In this document: one piece after another, positions 18,455 through 30,751 of the stretch
Layout of the letters: the number at the start of each line of letters is the position of its first letter
Position numbering within the stretch: position 1 is the first letter of the stretch
Assembly (NCBI GenBank): GCA_024072375.1
Contig: CP099617.1
Span: 3,479,001-3,543,000, forward strand
Direction of reading: 5' to 3'
From: Sphingomonadaceae bacterium OTU29LAMAA1
GTDB lineage: Bacteria > Pseudomonadota > Alphaproteobacteria > Sphingomonadales > Sphingomonadaceae
DNA: 64,000 nt
Translations under genes and position numbers: made by a program
The notes under the pieces: model-generated
Database searches by the model: none
The model's input: the letters and a program-made list of their open reading frames with translations, nothing else
What the model was told of the DNA's origin: nothing

Positions 18455-20482
18455 GTGCCGACGCTGATCCTCTGGGGCCATGCGCTCGCGGCGCTGGCGT
18501 TCGGTGGGCTGGCGCTCGCCTGGCTCCGCCATACCCAGCCGCTGGCACCGCGCGCGCCGCTCGCCTGCGCGCTGATCGCCACTGCGCTGTGGGCACTTGC
18601 CGTCGCGGGTATCGGCGCGGGCGACGTGGTGGCGCGGCTCGCCGAATCGGTGCGCAATCTCGCATGGCTGGCGCTGATGCTCACCTTCGTCCGGCAGGCA
18701 CGTAGCGGCAGCATGCCGCTTTACGCGGTCTATGCCGCCGCGGGATCGATCACCGTCTTCGCAACGGCGCTGGCGCTGTTCGAAACCCTGCCGCTCGGTA
18801 TCGAGGCACAGGCGGCGGTCATCCAGTTCAGACTGATCGCGCGCATGCTCGCGGCGATCGTCGGGCTGATGCTGGTCCATCAGCTCGCCTTCGTCGGTGC
18901 ACCGCGCAACCGCGGCCGTACCGTCCTGCTCGCCGCCGCCATCGCGACGATGTGGGGTGCGGACCTGTTCGCCGCGGCGCTCGGCTGGGGACTCGGTGGC
19001 CGGCCTGTGGTCGTCGTCGCCGCAAGAGGCTTCGTCATGACCGGCGTCGCCCTGTTGCTGGCGCTGGCCGCCCGGCGTGGCGAACGAGGGCTGACCGTTT
19101 CGCATGGGGTGGCGCTGCGGCTGTTTTCCGTCGCCGCGGTCATAACGTATGCCGGCTTCACCATCCTGCTGACCCAGATCGCGGAACGGTTTGCCGGCCA
19201 TACCGCCCGGATCGTCCAGACCGCGATCGTGCTGGGTGCGACGACGGCGCTGGTCACCTTGCTGTCCACCCCATGGCTGCGGGCGTGGGCGAAGGTGAAG
19301 GTCGCCAAGCACTTCTTCCGCCATCGCTACGATTATCGCGCCGAATGGCAGCGGTTCACCGCGACGCTGGGATCGCCCGGGCCCGGCGCCGACCCGCTCG
19401 ACCAGCGGATCGTACGGGCCATCGCGGACCTGACCGGATCGCCTGCCGGCTTGTTGCTGGTTCCCGACGGGGCCGGGCTGGGCCCGGCCGCGGCCTGGCA
19501 CTGGCCAGACACCGGCAGCACCGAGGCCGCATTGTCGGAGCATCTCGCCGCCAGCACGCGAATCGTCGAGCTCGATCAGGTCCGTCGCGGCGAAGCTCCG
19601 GCCGAGGAAGCCGCCGCCGTGCCGCAATGGATCTGTGACCACCCGGAAGCCTGGGCGCTCGTGCCCCTGATCCACGGCACAAGCCTGATTGGCGCCATCC
19701 TGCTCGCTCGCCCCCCGATCGACCGTGCTCTCGACTGGGAGGACCTCGACCTGCTCCGCGTCGCCGGGCGACAGGCCGCGAGCTATCTCGCCGAGGATCG
19801 TGCGCACGCCGCGCTCGCCGACGCCGCACGGTTCGACGAGTTCAATCGTCGCTTCGCCTTCATTATCCACGATATCAAGAATCTGGTCAGCGGCCTCAGC
19901 CTGGTCGCGCGCAACGCCGAACGCCATGCCGACAATCCCGCCTTCCGTGCCGACATGATCGAAACCCTGAAGGATTCCGCGGCCCGCATGAACGCGCTGC
20001 TTGCCCGCCTGTCGCAGCACCATCGCGCGGAACCGGAACCCGTGCAGCCGGTCGATCTGGCGGCGCTGGCGCTGCGGCTGGCGGCTGTGCGGCGCGCCCA
20101 GCACCCGATCGTGGTCGAGGGTGCGGGCATGGCGCTCGCCCAACCCGGCCGGCTGGACCAGTTGCTCGGGCACCTGTTGCAGAACGCGATCGAAGCGAGC
20201 CCTTCGGGCACCCCGGTCACCATCCGCGCCGGGTACCACGACGGCCGCACGGTCGTCGACGTAGTCGATCGCGGATGCGGGATGAGCGCCGCTTTCGTCC
20301 GCGATCAGTTGTTCCGCCCGTTCGCCTCGTCGAAGCCGGATGGCTTCGGCATCGGCGCCTATGAAGCGCGCCAGCTTGCCGAGGCGATGGACGGTACCAT
20401 CGACGTCGATAGCCGGCAGGGCGAGGGGACGCGATTCCGCCTGTCACTGCCCGCGGCCCGCACCATGGAGCAGGCGGCATGA
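18455..20482 (+). CDS. prsK: PrsK-type membrane histidine kinase (PEP-CTERM/exosortase-associated)
   Basis: A 675-residue sensor kinase. About eight membrane helices fill residues 1-275, then a GAF-like sensor region (about 310-455), the phospho-acceptor His472 in FIIHDIKNLVS, and an ATPase domain with LLQNAIEASP, DRGCGM and the KPDGFGIGAYEA box typical of PrsK. It starts with GTG four bases after the sugar transferase. The cognate regulator, prsR, overlaps it by ATGA. In other genomes this pair accompanies exosortase and exopolysaccharide genes; the signal sensed is unknown. Confidence 0.92.
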   Translation: MPTLILWGHALAALAFGGLALAWLRHTQPLAPRAPLACALIATALWALAVAGIGAGDVVARLAESVRNLAWLALMLTFVRQARSGSMPLYAVYAAAGSITVFATALALFETLPLGIEAQAAVIQFRLIARMLAAIVGLMLVHQLAFVGAPRNRGRTVLLAAAIATMWGADLFAAALGWGLGGRPVVVVAARGFVMTGVALLLALAARRGERGLTVSHGVALRLFSVAAVITYAGFTILLTQIAERFAGHTARIVQTAIVLGATTALVTLLSTPWLRAWAKVKVAKHFFRHRYDYRAEWQRFTATLGSPGPGADPLDQRIVRAIADLTGSPAGLLLVPDGAGLGPAAAWHWPDTGSTEAALSEHLAASTRIVELDQVRRGEAPAEEAAAVPQWICDHPEAWALVPLIHGTSLIGAILLARPPIDRALDWEDLDLLRVAGRQAASYLAEDRAHAALADAARFDEFNRRFAFIIHDIKNLVSGLSLVARNAERHADNPAFRADMIETLKDSAARMNALLARLSQHHRAEPEPVQPVDLAALALRLAAVRRAQHPIVVEGAGMALAQPGRLDQLLGHLLQNAIEASPSGTPVTIRAGYHDGRTVVDVVDRGCGMSAAFVRDQLFRPFASSKPDGFGIGAYEARQLAEAMDGTIDVDSRQGEGTRFRLSLPAARTMEQAA

Positions 20483-21834
20483 GCACCAAGCCGGTCCTGC
20501 TGATCGTCGAGGACGACCTTGCGCTGCAACGCCAGTTGCGCTGGGCCTATGAGGGGTATGAGATCGTCGGCGCAGCCACCCGTGCCGAGGCGATCGAGGC
20601 GTTGCGTCTTCACGAACCAGCCGTGGTGACGCTGGACCTCGGCCTGCCGCCCGACCCTGACGGTACGGGCGAAGGCTTCGCGACGCTCGCCGAGATCCTC
20701 GCGCTGAAACCCGACACCAAGGTGATCGTCGCGTCCGGCCATGGCGCGCGGGAGAGCGCCCTGAATGCGATCGGACTGGGGGCATGGGATTTCTACGCCA
20801 AGCCGATCGACATCGACGCACTCGGCCTGATCGTCGCGCGTGCGTTCCATGTCCATGCGCTGGAGGCGGAGAACCGTCGCCTCGCGGCGCGCGAACCGGG
20901 CGGCTCGGGGTTCGGCGGATTGATCTATGCCTCTGACGAAATGGCCAAAGTCGTCCGCACCGTCGAACGGGTTGCCGCCGCCGACGTATCGGTGATGCTG
21001 CTCGGCGCGAGCGGCACCGGCAAGGAATTGCTGGCACGTGGCATACATGACACATCGCCGCGGCGGCGTGGCGAGTTCGTCGCGATCAACTGCGCCGCGA
21101 TCCCCGACACGCTGCTGGAAAGCGAATTGTTCGGGCACGAGAAGGGTGCATTTACCGGCGCGGTAAAGACGACGCCGGGCAAGATCGAACAGTCGGCAGG
21201 CGGCACCCTGTTCCTCGACGAAATCGGCGATGTGCCGCTGCCGTTGCAGGTCAAGCTGCTGCGGTTCCTGCAGGAACGCGTGATCGAGCGGATCGGCGGG
21301 CGCAAGGCCATCCCGGTGGACACGCGGATCGTCTGCGCCACGCACCAGAATCTGGAGGCGATGGTCGCCGACGGGCGCTTCCGGGAAGATTTATATTATC
21401 GACTTGCCGAGATCATCGTCCGGATCCCCAGCCTCGCCGAACGGCCCGGTGACGCCGGCCTGCTGGCACGCACGCTGGTGCGCAAGCACGCCGATGCGAT
21501 GAAGCTGGCGATTACCGGACTGGCGCCGGATGCGCTGGCAGCGATCGAGGCATGGCCCTGGCCCGGCAATGTGCGCGAACTGGAAAATCGCATCAAGCGG
21601 GCGGTGATCATGGCGGACGGAAAGCTGATCACCGCAGCCGACCTCGATCTGGGCGGCGACGCGGGCGAGGCGTTGCCGCTCAACTTGCGCACTGCGCGCG
21701 AGCATGCCGATCGCAAGACGATCCGGCAGGCGCTGGCGCGGGCGGACGGCAATATCTCCGGCGCGTCGCGGCTGCTCGGTGTCAGCCGGCCGACGCTGTA
21801 CGACCTCCTGAAGAGCTACGACCTGCATGGCTGA
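20479..21834 (+). CDS. prsR: PrsR-type sigma-54-dependent response regulator
   Basis: A 451-residue NtrC-family activator: receiver domain (Asp53 in TLDLGLPPDPDG), AAA+ domain with Walker A GASGTGKE and the sigma-54 contact loop GAFTGA, and a Fis-type helix-turn-helix at the end (GASRLLGVSRPTLYDLLKSY). It should activate RpoN-dependent promoters after phosphorylation by PrsK. The extended loop LDLGLPPDPDGTGEGF in the receiver is typical of PrsR. Target promoters are not recognised in this window. Confidence 0.93.
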   Translation: MSTKPVLLIVEDDLALQRQLRWAYEGYEIVGAATRAEAIEALRLHEPAVVTLDLGLPPDPDGTGEGFATLAEILALKPDTKVIVASGHGARESALNAIGLGAWDFYAKPIDIDALGLIVARAFHVHALEAENRRLAAREPGGSGFGGLIYASDEMAKVVRTVERVAAADVSVMLLGASGTGKELLARGIHDTSPRRRGEFVAINCAAIPDTLLESELFGHEKGAFTGAVKTTPGKIEQSAGGTLFLDEIGDVPLPLQVKLLRFLQERVIERIGGRKAIPVDTRIVCATHQNLEAMVADGRFREDLYYRLAEIIVRIPSLAERPGDAGLLARTLVRKHADAMKLAITGLAPDALAAIEAWPWPGNVRELENRIKRAVIMADGKLITAADLDLGGDAGEALPLNLRTAREHADRKTIRQALARADGNISGASRLLGVSRPTLYDLLKSYDLHG

Positions 21835-23815
21835 ATCCCGCTATCCGATGATGCGCCGTAGACGCCGTCGCGCGTTGCGACTGCCGCGTCTGCGTCTGGC
21901 ACATGGCATCGCGCTGGCCATGCTGGTCGCGATTGCGGCGATTCTGGCTTTCGTCCTGCTGCGTCCGGCCCCGCGAGTCGATCCGGTGCGCGCCCTGCAC
22001 GATTCCCGCGCCGCCTATCGCATCGGCAACTACAGCGCGGCGCGCAATCACGCGCTCGCTGCCCTGGGCGCCGTCCCTGCGTCGCAGCCCACGTTGCTGC
22101 TGCTGGCGCGCAGTTACCTGAAACTGGGCGATGGCGTGGCCGCCGAAGGCGCGGTGAGCCGTGCACGCGCGCTGAACGTTCCCGAAATCCGCGTCGCGGG
22201 CCTGCGGGCGCAGGCGCGTTTCCTGCAATCCGATTATCAGGGCGCGATCGATGCCGCCGCGATGGCACCGGCAGACGACGTGGATGCCGTTCGCGCACGC
22301 GCGCGGGCGCTGGCCATGCTCGGCGATGCCGGCACCGCCGCAGCGCTGCTGGAACACCTGTCGGCGCGAGCGCCGCGGGACGCCGCGATATGGGCCGATC
22401 TGGGGCGGGTACGACTGAATGCCGGCGAGATCGCCGGTGCCACCGCAGCCGCCGCGCAGTCCGCGCGACTGTCGCCGGGTGATCCGGTACCGTTGACGCT
22501 TCAGGCGGAGATCGTGCGGACACGCTACGGCATTACCGCCGCGTTGCCGTGGTTCGAGGCGGCGTTGTCCCGCGATGCCTATTACCATCCCGCGCTGATC
22601 GAATATGCGGCGACGCTGGGCGAGGCCGGGCGCCATGCGGACATGCTCGCCGCGACCCGCCGTGCACTCGCCGCACGACCGGGCAGTCCGCAGGCGTTCT
22701 ACCTGCAGGCGGTACTGGCCGCGCGGGCCGGACGGCTCGATCTGGCCCGCGAGATGCTTCAGCGCGCCGGAACCACGATCACGACATTGCCCGGGGCGGC
22801 GCTGCTCGGCGGCGGGCTGGATTTCGTGGCCGGGCGTTACGAGCGGACGATCGGCAGCTGGCGTCCGCTGGCCGCCGACCAGCCGATGAACGTCGTGCTG
22901 CGCCGGCTGCTCGGTGCGGCGATGCTGCGCTCTGGCGATCCCCAGGGCGCACTTGCCCAATTGCGTCCGATCGCGTTGCGCGACGATGCCGACGCCTACA
23001 CCCTGACCCTGGTCGCCCGGGCGTTCGAGGCGACCGGCGACCGCGTCAGCGCCGCGCGCTTTCTCGACCGGGCGGCATCGGGCGCGCGCGGTGGTCCGGC
23101 GGTGTTCGCCAGCGACGACAGTGTCGGCGTGGTGCTGGCCGAGGCACGCGACGATCCGTCCGACCCCAATTACATGCTGGGCGTCATCCGCGCCCAACTG
23201 ACCGCGGGCGATGCCGCGGGTGCGATCGAGCGAGCGCGGACGCTGGTTGCGGCCAGTCCCGGCGCACCCGCCGCGCAGGTCGCGCTGGGCGATGCGCTGA
23301 GCGTCGCCGGCCGGTTCCCCGAAGCGGCACAGGTCTATACCCGTGCCGCGAGCCTGACGTTCGATGAACCGACGATGCTGCGGCTGGTCGATGCATGGGC
23401 ACGCGCGAACCGGCCGCGCGAGGCGGCGGCGGCGCTGTCGCTCTACCTTCAGCAGAACCCCCAGAGCCTGTCCGGCCAGCGTATCCGCGCGCGCCTGCAA
23501 GTGGCGAACGGCGATGCCGACGACGCGATCGAAACACTGGAAGGCTTGCGCCGGATGACCGGCAACCGCGATGCCGCGGTGCTCGCAGATCTGGCGAGGG
23601 CCTATGCCGCGAGCGACGACGGTCCGGTCGCGCGCACCTATGGCCGCGCCGCCTATCGTCTGATGCCGATGAACGCTTCGGTCTGCGATGCCTATGCACT
23701 GGCGCTGGCCGCCGACGGCGATCTGGCCGGTGCACGGCAACTGGCGGCGAAGGCGGTGGCGCTGGCGCCGACCGATCCGACGATCGCGTCGCACGCACGC
23801 CAGATCGCCCGCTGA
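21827..23815 (+). CDS. Membrane-anchored TPR-repeat protein (PrsT-like position)
   Basis: A 662-residue protein with a basic N-terminus, one membrane anchor (about residues 25-47) and a long Ala-rich array of helical repeats (about 60-655) matching the tetratricopeptide pattern. It overlaps prsR by eight bases. Exosortase loci often encode a large TPR protein, PrsT, which may act in polymer assembly or export; PrsT is usually longer and a lipoprotein, so this is a related but not certain assignment. The array most likely lies in the periplasm. Confidence 0.75.
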   Translation: MAESRYPMMRRRRRRALRLPRLRLAHGIALAMLVAIAAILAFVLLRPAPRVDPVRALHDSRAAYRIGNYSAARNHALAALGAVPASQPTLLLLARSYLKLGDGVAAEGAVSRARALNVPEIRVAGLRAQARFLQSDYQGAIDAAAMAPADDVDAVRARARALAMLGDAGTAAALLEHLSARAPRDAAIWADLGRVRLNAGEIAGATAAAAQSARLSPGDPVPLTLQAEIVRTRYGITAALPWFEAALSRDAYYHPALIEYAATLGEAGRHADMLAATRRALAARPGSPQAFYLQAVLAARAGRLDLAREMLQRAGTTITTLPGAALLGGGLDFVAGRYERTIGSWRPLAADQPMNVVLRRLLGAAMLRSGDPQGALAQLRPIALRDDADAYTLTLVARAFEATGDRVSAARFLDRAASGARGGPAVFASDDSVGVVLAEARDDPSDPNYMLGVIRAQLTAGDAAGAIERARTLVAASPGAPAAQVALGDALSVAGRFPEAAQVYTRAASLTFDEPTMLRLVDAWARANRPREAAAALSLYLQQNPQSLSGQRIRARLQVANGDADDAIETLEGLRRMTGNRDAAVLADLARAYAASDDGPVARTYGRAAYRLMPMNASVCDAYALALAADGDLAGARQLAAKAVALAPTDPTIASHARQIAR

Positions 23816-23842
23816 CGGTTGCGCGTGCGCGCGTGCCGCGTC

Positions 23843-24657
23843 ATGAGCGCGACCATGGCCGACCCACTGGAGCGTATCGCCGCGGCGCTCGACCGCCTTG
23901 CCCCGCCGCCACCGCCCGGCGACGATGCCGCCGCGCATCCGGCCTATGTCTGGCGAAGCGGTGCGCTGATTGCCGCGCGTGCGTTCGCGCCGTTGCCACT
24001 CGATCTGCTGATGCGTGTCGACAAGCAGAAACTGGCGTTGGTCGAGAACACGCGCAGGCTGGCGGCGGGCGCTGCGGCGCAGGACGTGCTGCTGTGGGGC
24101 GCGCGAGGAACGGGCAAGTCGGCGCTGGTCAAGGCCGCGATCGGTGCGGTGCAGGCGGATGGCGGAGATGTCGCGCTGATCGAGGTCGGCGATCTGGATG
24201 CCTTGCCGGGTCTGTTCGCGCTACTGGCGCCGGTGCGGCGGTCGTTCGCCCTGTTCCTCGACGACCTTGGATTCGATGCCCCCGCGGAAGCGCGGACGCT
24301 GCGGTCGCTGCTGGAAGGCGGTGCGGAGGCGCGGCCGGACAACGTCCGCCTGATCGTGACCGCCAACCGCCGTCATCTGGTGCCGCGCGACATCGCCGAA
24401 CAGGATGGTGCGATCAACCCGCGTGACAGCATCGACGACCAGCTTGCGCTCGCCGATCGCTTCGGACTGAGCCTGGGTTTTCACGCGCTCGATCAGGACG
24501 GTTATTGTGCGATCGTCGCCGTTTATGCCGCGCGCTTTGCCTTGCCCTACGACGCAGCGGAGGCGGTCAACTGGGCGACCCGCCGCGGTAGCCGGTCGGG
24601 GCGCGTGGCGTGGCAATACATCACCGAACTGGCCGGGCGAGAGGGCAGGGCGCTGCG

Positions 24658-24661
<4 letters not shown>
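23843..24661 (+). CDS. DUF815-family AAA ATPase
   Basis: About 272 residues. The family hallmark is visible: LLMRVDKQKLALVENTRRLAAG leads into the P-loop LLWGARGTGKSALVKA, then a Walker B LFLDDLGF and a sensor region ending in IVTANRRHL. DUF815 proteins are AAA enzymes of unknown role. The start is uncertain: ATG at 23843 is used, ATG at 23855 is also possible, and an upstream TTG is less likely. It follows the TPR gene by 27 bases on the same strand, so it may be co-transcribed with the prs genes. Its stop overlaps that of the convergent ABC-F gene. Confidence 0.83.
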
Positions 24662-26436
<1,775 letters not shown>

Positions 26437-26571
26437 GGCGGGCGCAGGTAGGGGGTGGAACCCGTCCCGGCAAGCACACCCGCTACGCCGCATTCCGGAT
26501 GCGGTCGGGTGAACGGCATGCGACCGCTCCATTCACAGGGTGTTCAATGCCTTCTGCCTATGCCAGTCCTT

Positions 26572-26880
26572 ATGAAGATGGTCTTGCCCCTCTTGCTTCT
26601 CGCCGTCGTGCCTGCGCTTGCTCCCGTTGCGGCGCAGGCTCCGGATCAGCGTCGCAGCGATCAGGAGCGCGCCTATGACGCCCGCCGCAAGGGTGCGGTG
26701 CTCTCGCCGCGCCTGATCGAGGGGCGGGTACTGCCGACGATGAAGGGTTATGAGTATCTCGGCTTCGACCTGGATTTCTCCACGTCCGTTTACACGTTGA
26801 AATTCATGCGCGATGGAGTCGTCGTCTGGGTCGACGTCGATGGACGTTCGGGCCAGATCATCGGCCGCACCGGTCGCTAA
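26572..26880 (+). CDS. Secreted PepSY-like small protein
   Basis: About 102 residues: a signal peptide (MVLPLLLLAVVPALAPVAAQA) followed by a short basic region and one PepSY-like unit (RVLPTMKGYEYLGFDLDFS... VVWVDVDGRSGQIIG). PepSY domains are thought to inhibit proteases or sense the envelope. An ATG at 26560 is an alternative start. It is 12 bases upstream of a PhoP-type response regulator and probably belongs to the same operon, an arrangement seen with envelope-sensing systems. Confidence 0.8.
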   Translation: MKMVLPLLLLAVVPALAPVAAQAPDQRRSDQERAYDARRKGAVLSPRLIEGRVLPTMKGYEYLGFDLDFSTSVYTLKFMRDGVVVWVDVDGRSGQIIGRTGR

Positions 26881-26892
26881 CAGGGGTATGAC

Positions 26893-27558
26893 ATGCGCGT
26901 TCTGATCGTCGAGGACGAGCCCAATCTCGGCCAGCAGCTGAAGAACACCCTCGAGGGTGCGGGCTATGCCATCGATCTCGCCACCGATGGCGAGGAGGGG
27001 CATTTTCTGGGGAGCACCGAGAATTACGATGCTATCGTGCTCGACCTCGGCCTGCCGGAGATCGACGGGCTGACCGTGCTCGATCGCTGGCGCAAGGAGG
27101 GCAAGACGATGCCCGTGCTGGTGCTGACCGCACGCGACAGCTGGTCGGACAAGGTCGCCGGCCTCGACGCCGGCGCGGACGACTACGTCGCCAAGCCGTT
27201 CCAGACGGAGGAGCTGATCGCCCGTCTGCGTGCGCTGATCCGCCGTGCATCTGGCAACGCATCGTCCGAACTCACCGCTGGCGACGTGCGCCTCGACACG
27301 CGGTCGGGCAAGGTCACACGGGCAGGCGAACCGGTGAAGCTGACCGCGCAGGAATACAAGCTGCTCAGCTACCTGCTGCATCACAAGGGCAAGGTAGTCA
27401 GCCGCACCGAATTGATCGAGCATATCTACGATCAGGATTTCGATCGCGATTCCAATACGATCGAAGTGTTCGTAACGCGCATCCGCAAGAAGCTGGGTCA
27501 GGACGTGATCACCACGATCCGTGGTCTGGGCTACAGTCTCGAAGACCCGGACGCCTGA
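26893..27558 (+). CDS. OmpR/PhoP-family response regulator
   Basis: A 221-residue two-domain regulator: receiver with phospho-acceptor Asp51 in VLDLGLPEIDG and the conserved Lys in VAKPF, and a winged-helix DNA-binding domain ending TTIRGLGYSLE. Closest in look to PhoP/QseB proteins. It is in operon with an upstream PepSY-like protein and, 10 bases downstream, a sensor kinase. Target genes are unknown. Confidence 0.94.
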   Translation: MRVLIVEDEPNLGQQLKNTLEGAGYAIDLATDGEEGHFLGSTENYDAIVLDLGLPEIDGLTVLDRWRKEGKTMPVLVLTARDSWSDKVAGLDAGADDYVAKPFQTEELIARLRALIRRASGNASSELTAGDVRLDTRSGKVTRAGEPVKLTAQEYKLLSYLLHHKGKVVSRTELIEHIYDQDFDRDSNTIEVFVTRIRKKLGQDVITTIRGLGYSLEDPDA

Positions 27559-27568
27559 TCGAACCGTC

Positions 27569-28972
27569 ATGGATACGCGGCCGCCAGTTCCCGTTTTGGC
27601 CGAAGCCCCGCCGCGCCTGCGCGCGGTCACGACCGGGTCGTTATCGCGACGGATGATCCTGATCGCGACGGCCTGGATCGGGCTGCTGCTGTTCGGCGGC
27701 GGCTTCGCGCTCGACCGGGTGCTCGCCAATGCGGTCGAGCGCAACTTCGACGACCAGATGCAATATGTCCTGCGTTCGCTGATCGCGTCGGCGGAGATTG
27801 GCCCGGATGGCGAGGTGGTGTTCGCGCGTGACGCGGCGGCCGACCCCCGCTTCCTCGAACCCTATTCCGGCCTTTACTGGCAAGTTTCGGCACCCGGCTT
27901 GCCGGTCACCGAAGCCTTTCCCTCGCGATCGCTGTGGGATCGGCGCCTGTCCTTCGGCACCGCGCATGACGACCGCAACGTGCATTTCTACAACAGCAGT
28001 CAGTTCGCCGACGAGAAGCTGCGCGTCGTCGAACGTGATGCGCAGCTGCCGAAATCCCGGGTCCACTGGCGCTTTCAGGTGGCGCAAAGCCGCCGCGGCC
28101 TCGATGCGCAGATCACCGTGCTGCGGCGGACGCTGGTGCGCAGCTTCGCTTTGCTCGGGCTGGGTCTGGTCGTACTGGCGTGGTTGCAGACGCTTTACGG
28201 TCTGTGGCCGTTGCGACGGGTGCGCGAAGAGATCGCCCGGATGCGCGCCGGCCAGTCGAACCGCGTCGATTCGGCCATGCCGATCGAGGTCGCGCCGATG
28301 GTCGAGGAACTGAACGCGCTGATCGAACATAACGAACGGCAGGCGGAGGAGGCGCGTCGACACGCCGGCAATCTTGCGCATGCACTCAAGACCCCGCTCA
28401 CCGTCATCATGAACGCGGCGACGGCGCAGGCGGACGATCTGGCGGATACGGTGATTCGCGAAGCACGGACGATGCGGCGGCAGGTCGACCATCATCTCGC
28501 CCGCGCGCGCGCTGTCGGTCGCCGCGGATCTGCGCACAGCCGCGCCGACGTCTGGCCGAGCGTCGAATCGGTCGAGCGCGCGGTCGCCCGGCTCTATCGC
28601 CATGTCCGCATCGACGTGACCGGTCCCAAGGACCTGAAGGTTCACGTCGAACGGCAGGATCTGGACGAGATGCTCGGCAATCTGATTGAGAACGCGGCCA
28701 AATACGGTGGCGGCAGCGTGTTCGTGACGGTGGCCGCGCAAGCCGGCTTCGTCGAATTGCTGGTGGAGGACGACGGCATGGGCATCCCCGACGAGGATCG
28801 CGTCCGCATTTTCGATCGTGGCGTGCGGCTGGATACCGGCAAGCCGGGCACCGGGCTTGGATTGGCGATCGTCCGCGACGTTGCGGAAATCTATGGCGGC
28901 ACGGTCAGTCTGGAAGAGAGCGAGGATCTGGGCGGTCTGCTGGTGCGGCTGAGGCTGCCCGCCGCAACGTGA
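27569..28972 (+). CDS. PhoQ-like sensor histidine kinase
   Basis: A 467-residue membrane kinase with two membrane segments (about 29-50 and 190-210) bracketing a periplasmic sensor of about 140 residues, a HAMP-like linker, His271 in NLAHALKTPLTV, and an ATPase domain (NLIENAAKYGG, DDGMGIPDEDR, GTGLGLAIVRD). The HALKTPL H-box is typical of PhoQ-like kinases. It pairs with the response regulator 10 bases upstream. Confidence 0.93.
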   Translation: MDTRPPVPVLAEAPPRLRAVTTGSLSRRMILIATAWIGLLLFGGGFALDRVLANAVERNFDDQMQYVLRSLIASAEIGPDGEVVFARDAAADPRFLEPYSGLYWQVSAPGLPVTEAFPSRSLWDRRLSFGTAHDDRNVHFYNSSQFADEKLRVVERDAQLPKSRVHWRFQVAQSRRGLDAQITVLRRTLVRSFALLGLGLVVLAWLQTLYGLWPLRRVREEIARMRAGQSNRVDSAMPIEVAPMVEELNALIEHNERQAEEARRHAGNLAHALKTPLTVIMNAATAQADDLADTVIREARTMRRQVDHHLARARAVGRRGSAHSRADVWPSVESVERAVARLYRHVRIDVTGPKDLKVHVERQDLDEMLGNLIENAAKYGGGSVFVTVAAQAGFVELLVEDDGMGIPDEDRVRIFDRGVRLDTGKPGTGLGLAIVRDVAEIYGGTVSLEESEDLGGLLVRLRLPAAT

Positions 28973-29017
28973 TCCTGACCGCTTGCGGGGCGCGACAGAG
29001 ACGCTAACGCGCTGATC

Positions 29018-29698
29018 ATGCGTATCTTTCGTCCGATCCTGTCCGGTGCTGCATGGAACGACCGGCTGCTTGCGGGCGTCGGTGCGGCGTTCGGCATCCT
29101 GCTGACCGGGCTCATCACGAGCCTGCTCGCGGGCGGCTGGCCCGTGCCGCAGTTGATGGCTCCGATCGGGGCCAGCGCGGTGCTGGTGTTCGCGGTGCCC
29201 GCCAGTCCGCTCGCACAGCCATGGGCGGTGATCGGCGGCAACGGTCTGTCCGCCGCCTTCGCCCTGCTGGTCACGGTGGTCACGCATCAGCCGATCATAG
29301 CCGCACCGGTTGCGGTCGGCGGCGCGATCGTCCTCATGTCGCTGCTACGATGCCTGCATCCGCCGGGCGGTGCCGTGGCGTTGAGCGTGGTGCTGCTCCA
29401 CATGGCCGGCACGCCGGCGGACTGGCATTTCGCACTGTCGCCGGTCGCAGTGAATTCGGTTTTGCTGGTGATCGCGGGCGTGCTGTTCCACCGCATCTCG
29501 CGGCACAGCTATCCGCATCGCCCGGCGACTGCCGTGCCATCGCCCGCGTTTCTGACCGAGGACGTGGATGCCGCACTGGCCGAGATGCACGACACCTTCG
29601 ACATCGCGCGCGAAGATCTCGATGCGCTGCTCGCCGCCGCCGCGCGACACGCGGCGATCAGGCGGGGACGGTCAGGCCGCTCATCACCTCCGCGGTGA
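29018..29698 (+). CDS. HPP-family membrane protein
   Basis: A 226-residue protein with four to five membrane helices and the family signatures [22 protein letters not shown] and CLHPPGGA, which gives the family its name. The C-terminal 50 residues are soluble and end in a basic tail. Some HPP proteins have been linked to nitrite transport in chloroplasts and cyanobacteria; role here is unknown. Its last 41 bases overlap the end of the convergent luciferase-like gene. Confidence 0.87.
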   Translation: MRIFRPILSGAAWNDRLLAGVGAAFGILLTGLITSLLAGGWPVPQLMAPIGASAVLVFAVPASPLAQPWAVIGGNGLSAAFALLVTVVTHQPIIAAPVAVGGAIVLMSLLRCLHPPGGAVALSVVLLHMAGTPADWHFALSPVAVNSVLLVIAGVLFHRISRHSYPHRPATAVPSPAFLTEDVDAALAEMHDTFDIAREDLDALLAAAARHAAIRRGRSGRSSPPR

Positions 29699-30656
29699 TC
29701 GCCAGACTGCGCTTGCGGGCATCGTGGTCGTAGATCGCGCTGGCGACCATCACTTCGTCCACCCCGGTGCGTTCTATGAAAGCGGCGGTCTGGCGCGCGA
29801 CCGTTTCGGGCGAACCGACCGCAGAGCATTGCAGCACATGGTCGAGGATCGCGGCGCCTTGCGCGCCCAGACTGGCCCGATAGCCGGCGACCGGTGGCGG
29901 CATCTGGCGCGGATTACCGGTACGCAGCGCGACGAACGACTGCTGCTGCGAACTGGCGAGCAGCTCCGCTTCCTCATCGGTATCGGCGGCGAAGACGTTG
30001 AAGCCGGCCATGGCATGTGGCTTGGCAAGTTGCGCGGAGGGGCGGAAATCGCGGCGATAGATCGCCAGCGCACTGTCCAGTGCATCGGGGGCGAAGTGTG
30101 AGGCGAAGGCATAGGGCAGGCCTAGCGCAGCGGCGAGCTGCGCGCCGAAGGTGCTCGACCCTAAAATCCATAGCGGCACGTTCGCGCCGGCACCCGGCGT
30201 AGCGGCGATGCCGGTTCGCCCGTCGTCCGCGAAATAACTCTGCAGCTCCATCACGTCCTGCGGGAAGGCATTGGCATCGCTTTCCAACGTCCGTCGCAGC
30301 GCGCGGGCGACGCGCTGGTCCGATCCCGGCGCGCGGCCGAGGCCCAGGTCGATCCGGCCGGGGAAAAGCGCATCGAGCGTGCCGAACTGTTCGGCGATGA
30401 CCAGCGGCGCATGATTGGGCAGCATGATCCCGCCCGCCCCGACACGGATACGGTTGGTCGCGGCGGCGACATGCGCGATCACGACAGCGGTCGCAGCACT
30501 GGCGATGCCGCGCATGCCATGATGTTCGGCGACCCAATATCGCTGAAAACCGAGCGTTTCGGCGTGCCGCGCGAGGTCGGCGGCATTGGCCAGCGATTGC
30601 GTCACGGTGCCGCCTTCGACGACCGGCACCAGATCGAGCAGGGAATAACGTGTCAT
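29658..30656 (-). CDS. LLM-class flavin-dependent oxidoreductase
   Basis: A 332-residue bacterial-luciferase-like monooxygenase. Typical segments are [51 protein letters not shown] and a C-terminal [12 protein letters not shown]. It resembles the MsnO8/YhbW group of FMN-dependent oxidoreductases with unassigned substrates. Monocistronic by position; the end overlaps the convergent HPP gene by 41 bases. Confidence 0.92.
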   Translation of the reverse strand: MTRYSLLDLVPVVEGGTVTQSLANAADLARHAETLGFQRYWVAEHHGMRGIASAATAVVIAHVAAATNRIRVGAGGIMLPNHAPLVIAEQFGTLDALFPGRIDLGLGRAPGSDQRVARALRRTLESDANAFPQDVMELQSYFADDGRTGIAATPGAGANVPLWILGSSTFGAQLAAALGLPYAFASHFAPDALDSALAIYRRDFRPSAQLAKPHAMAGFNVFAADTDEEAELLASSQQQSFVALRTGNPRQMPPPVAGYRASLGAQGAAILDHVLQCSAVGSPETVARQTAAFIERTGVDEVMVASAIYDHDARKRSLAITAEVMSGLTVPA

Positions 30657-30751
30657 ACCCGGAAGATGGGGGCGGAGCCGCGTTCCCGCAATCCGGCGGG
30701 CATCGACCGGCGGCTTGTGCCTGCCGTTGCCGCCGCCTAGACGCGCCCGAC

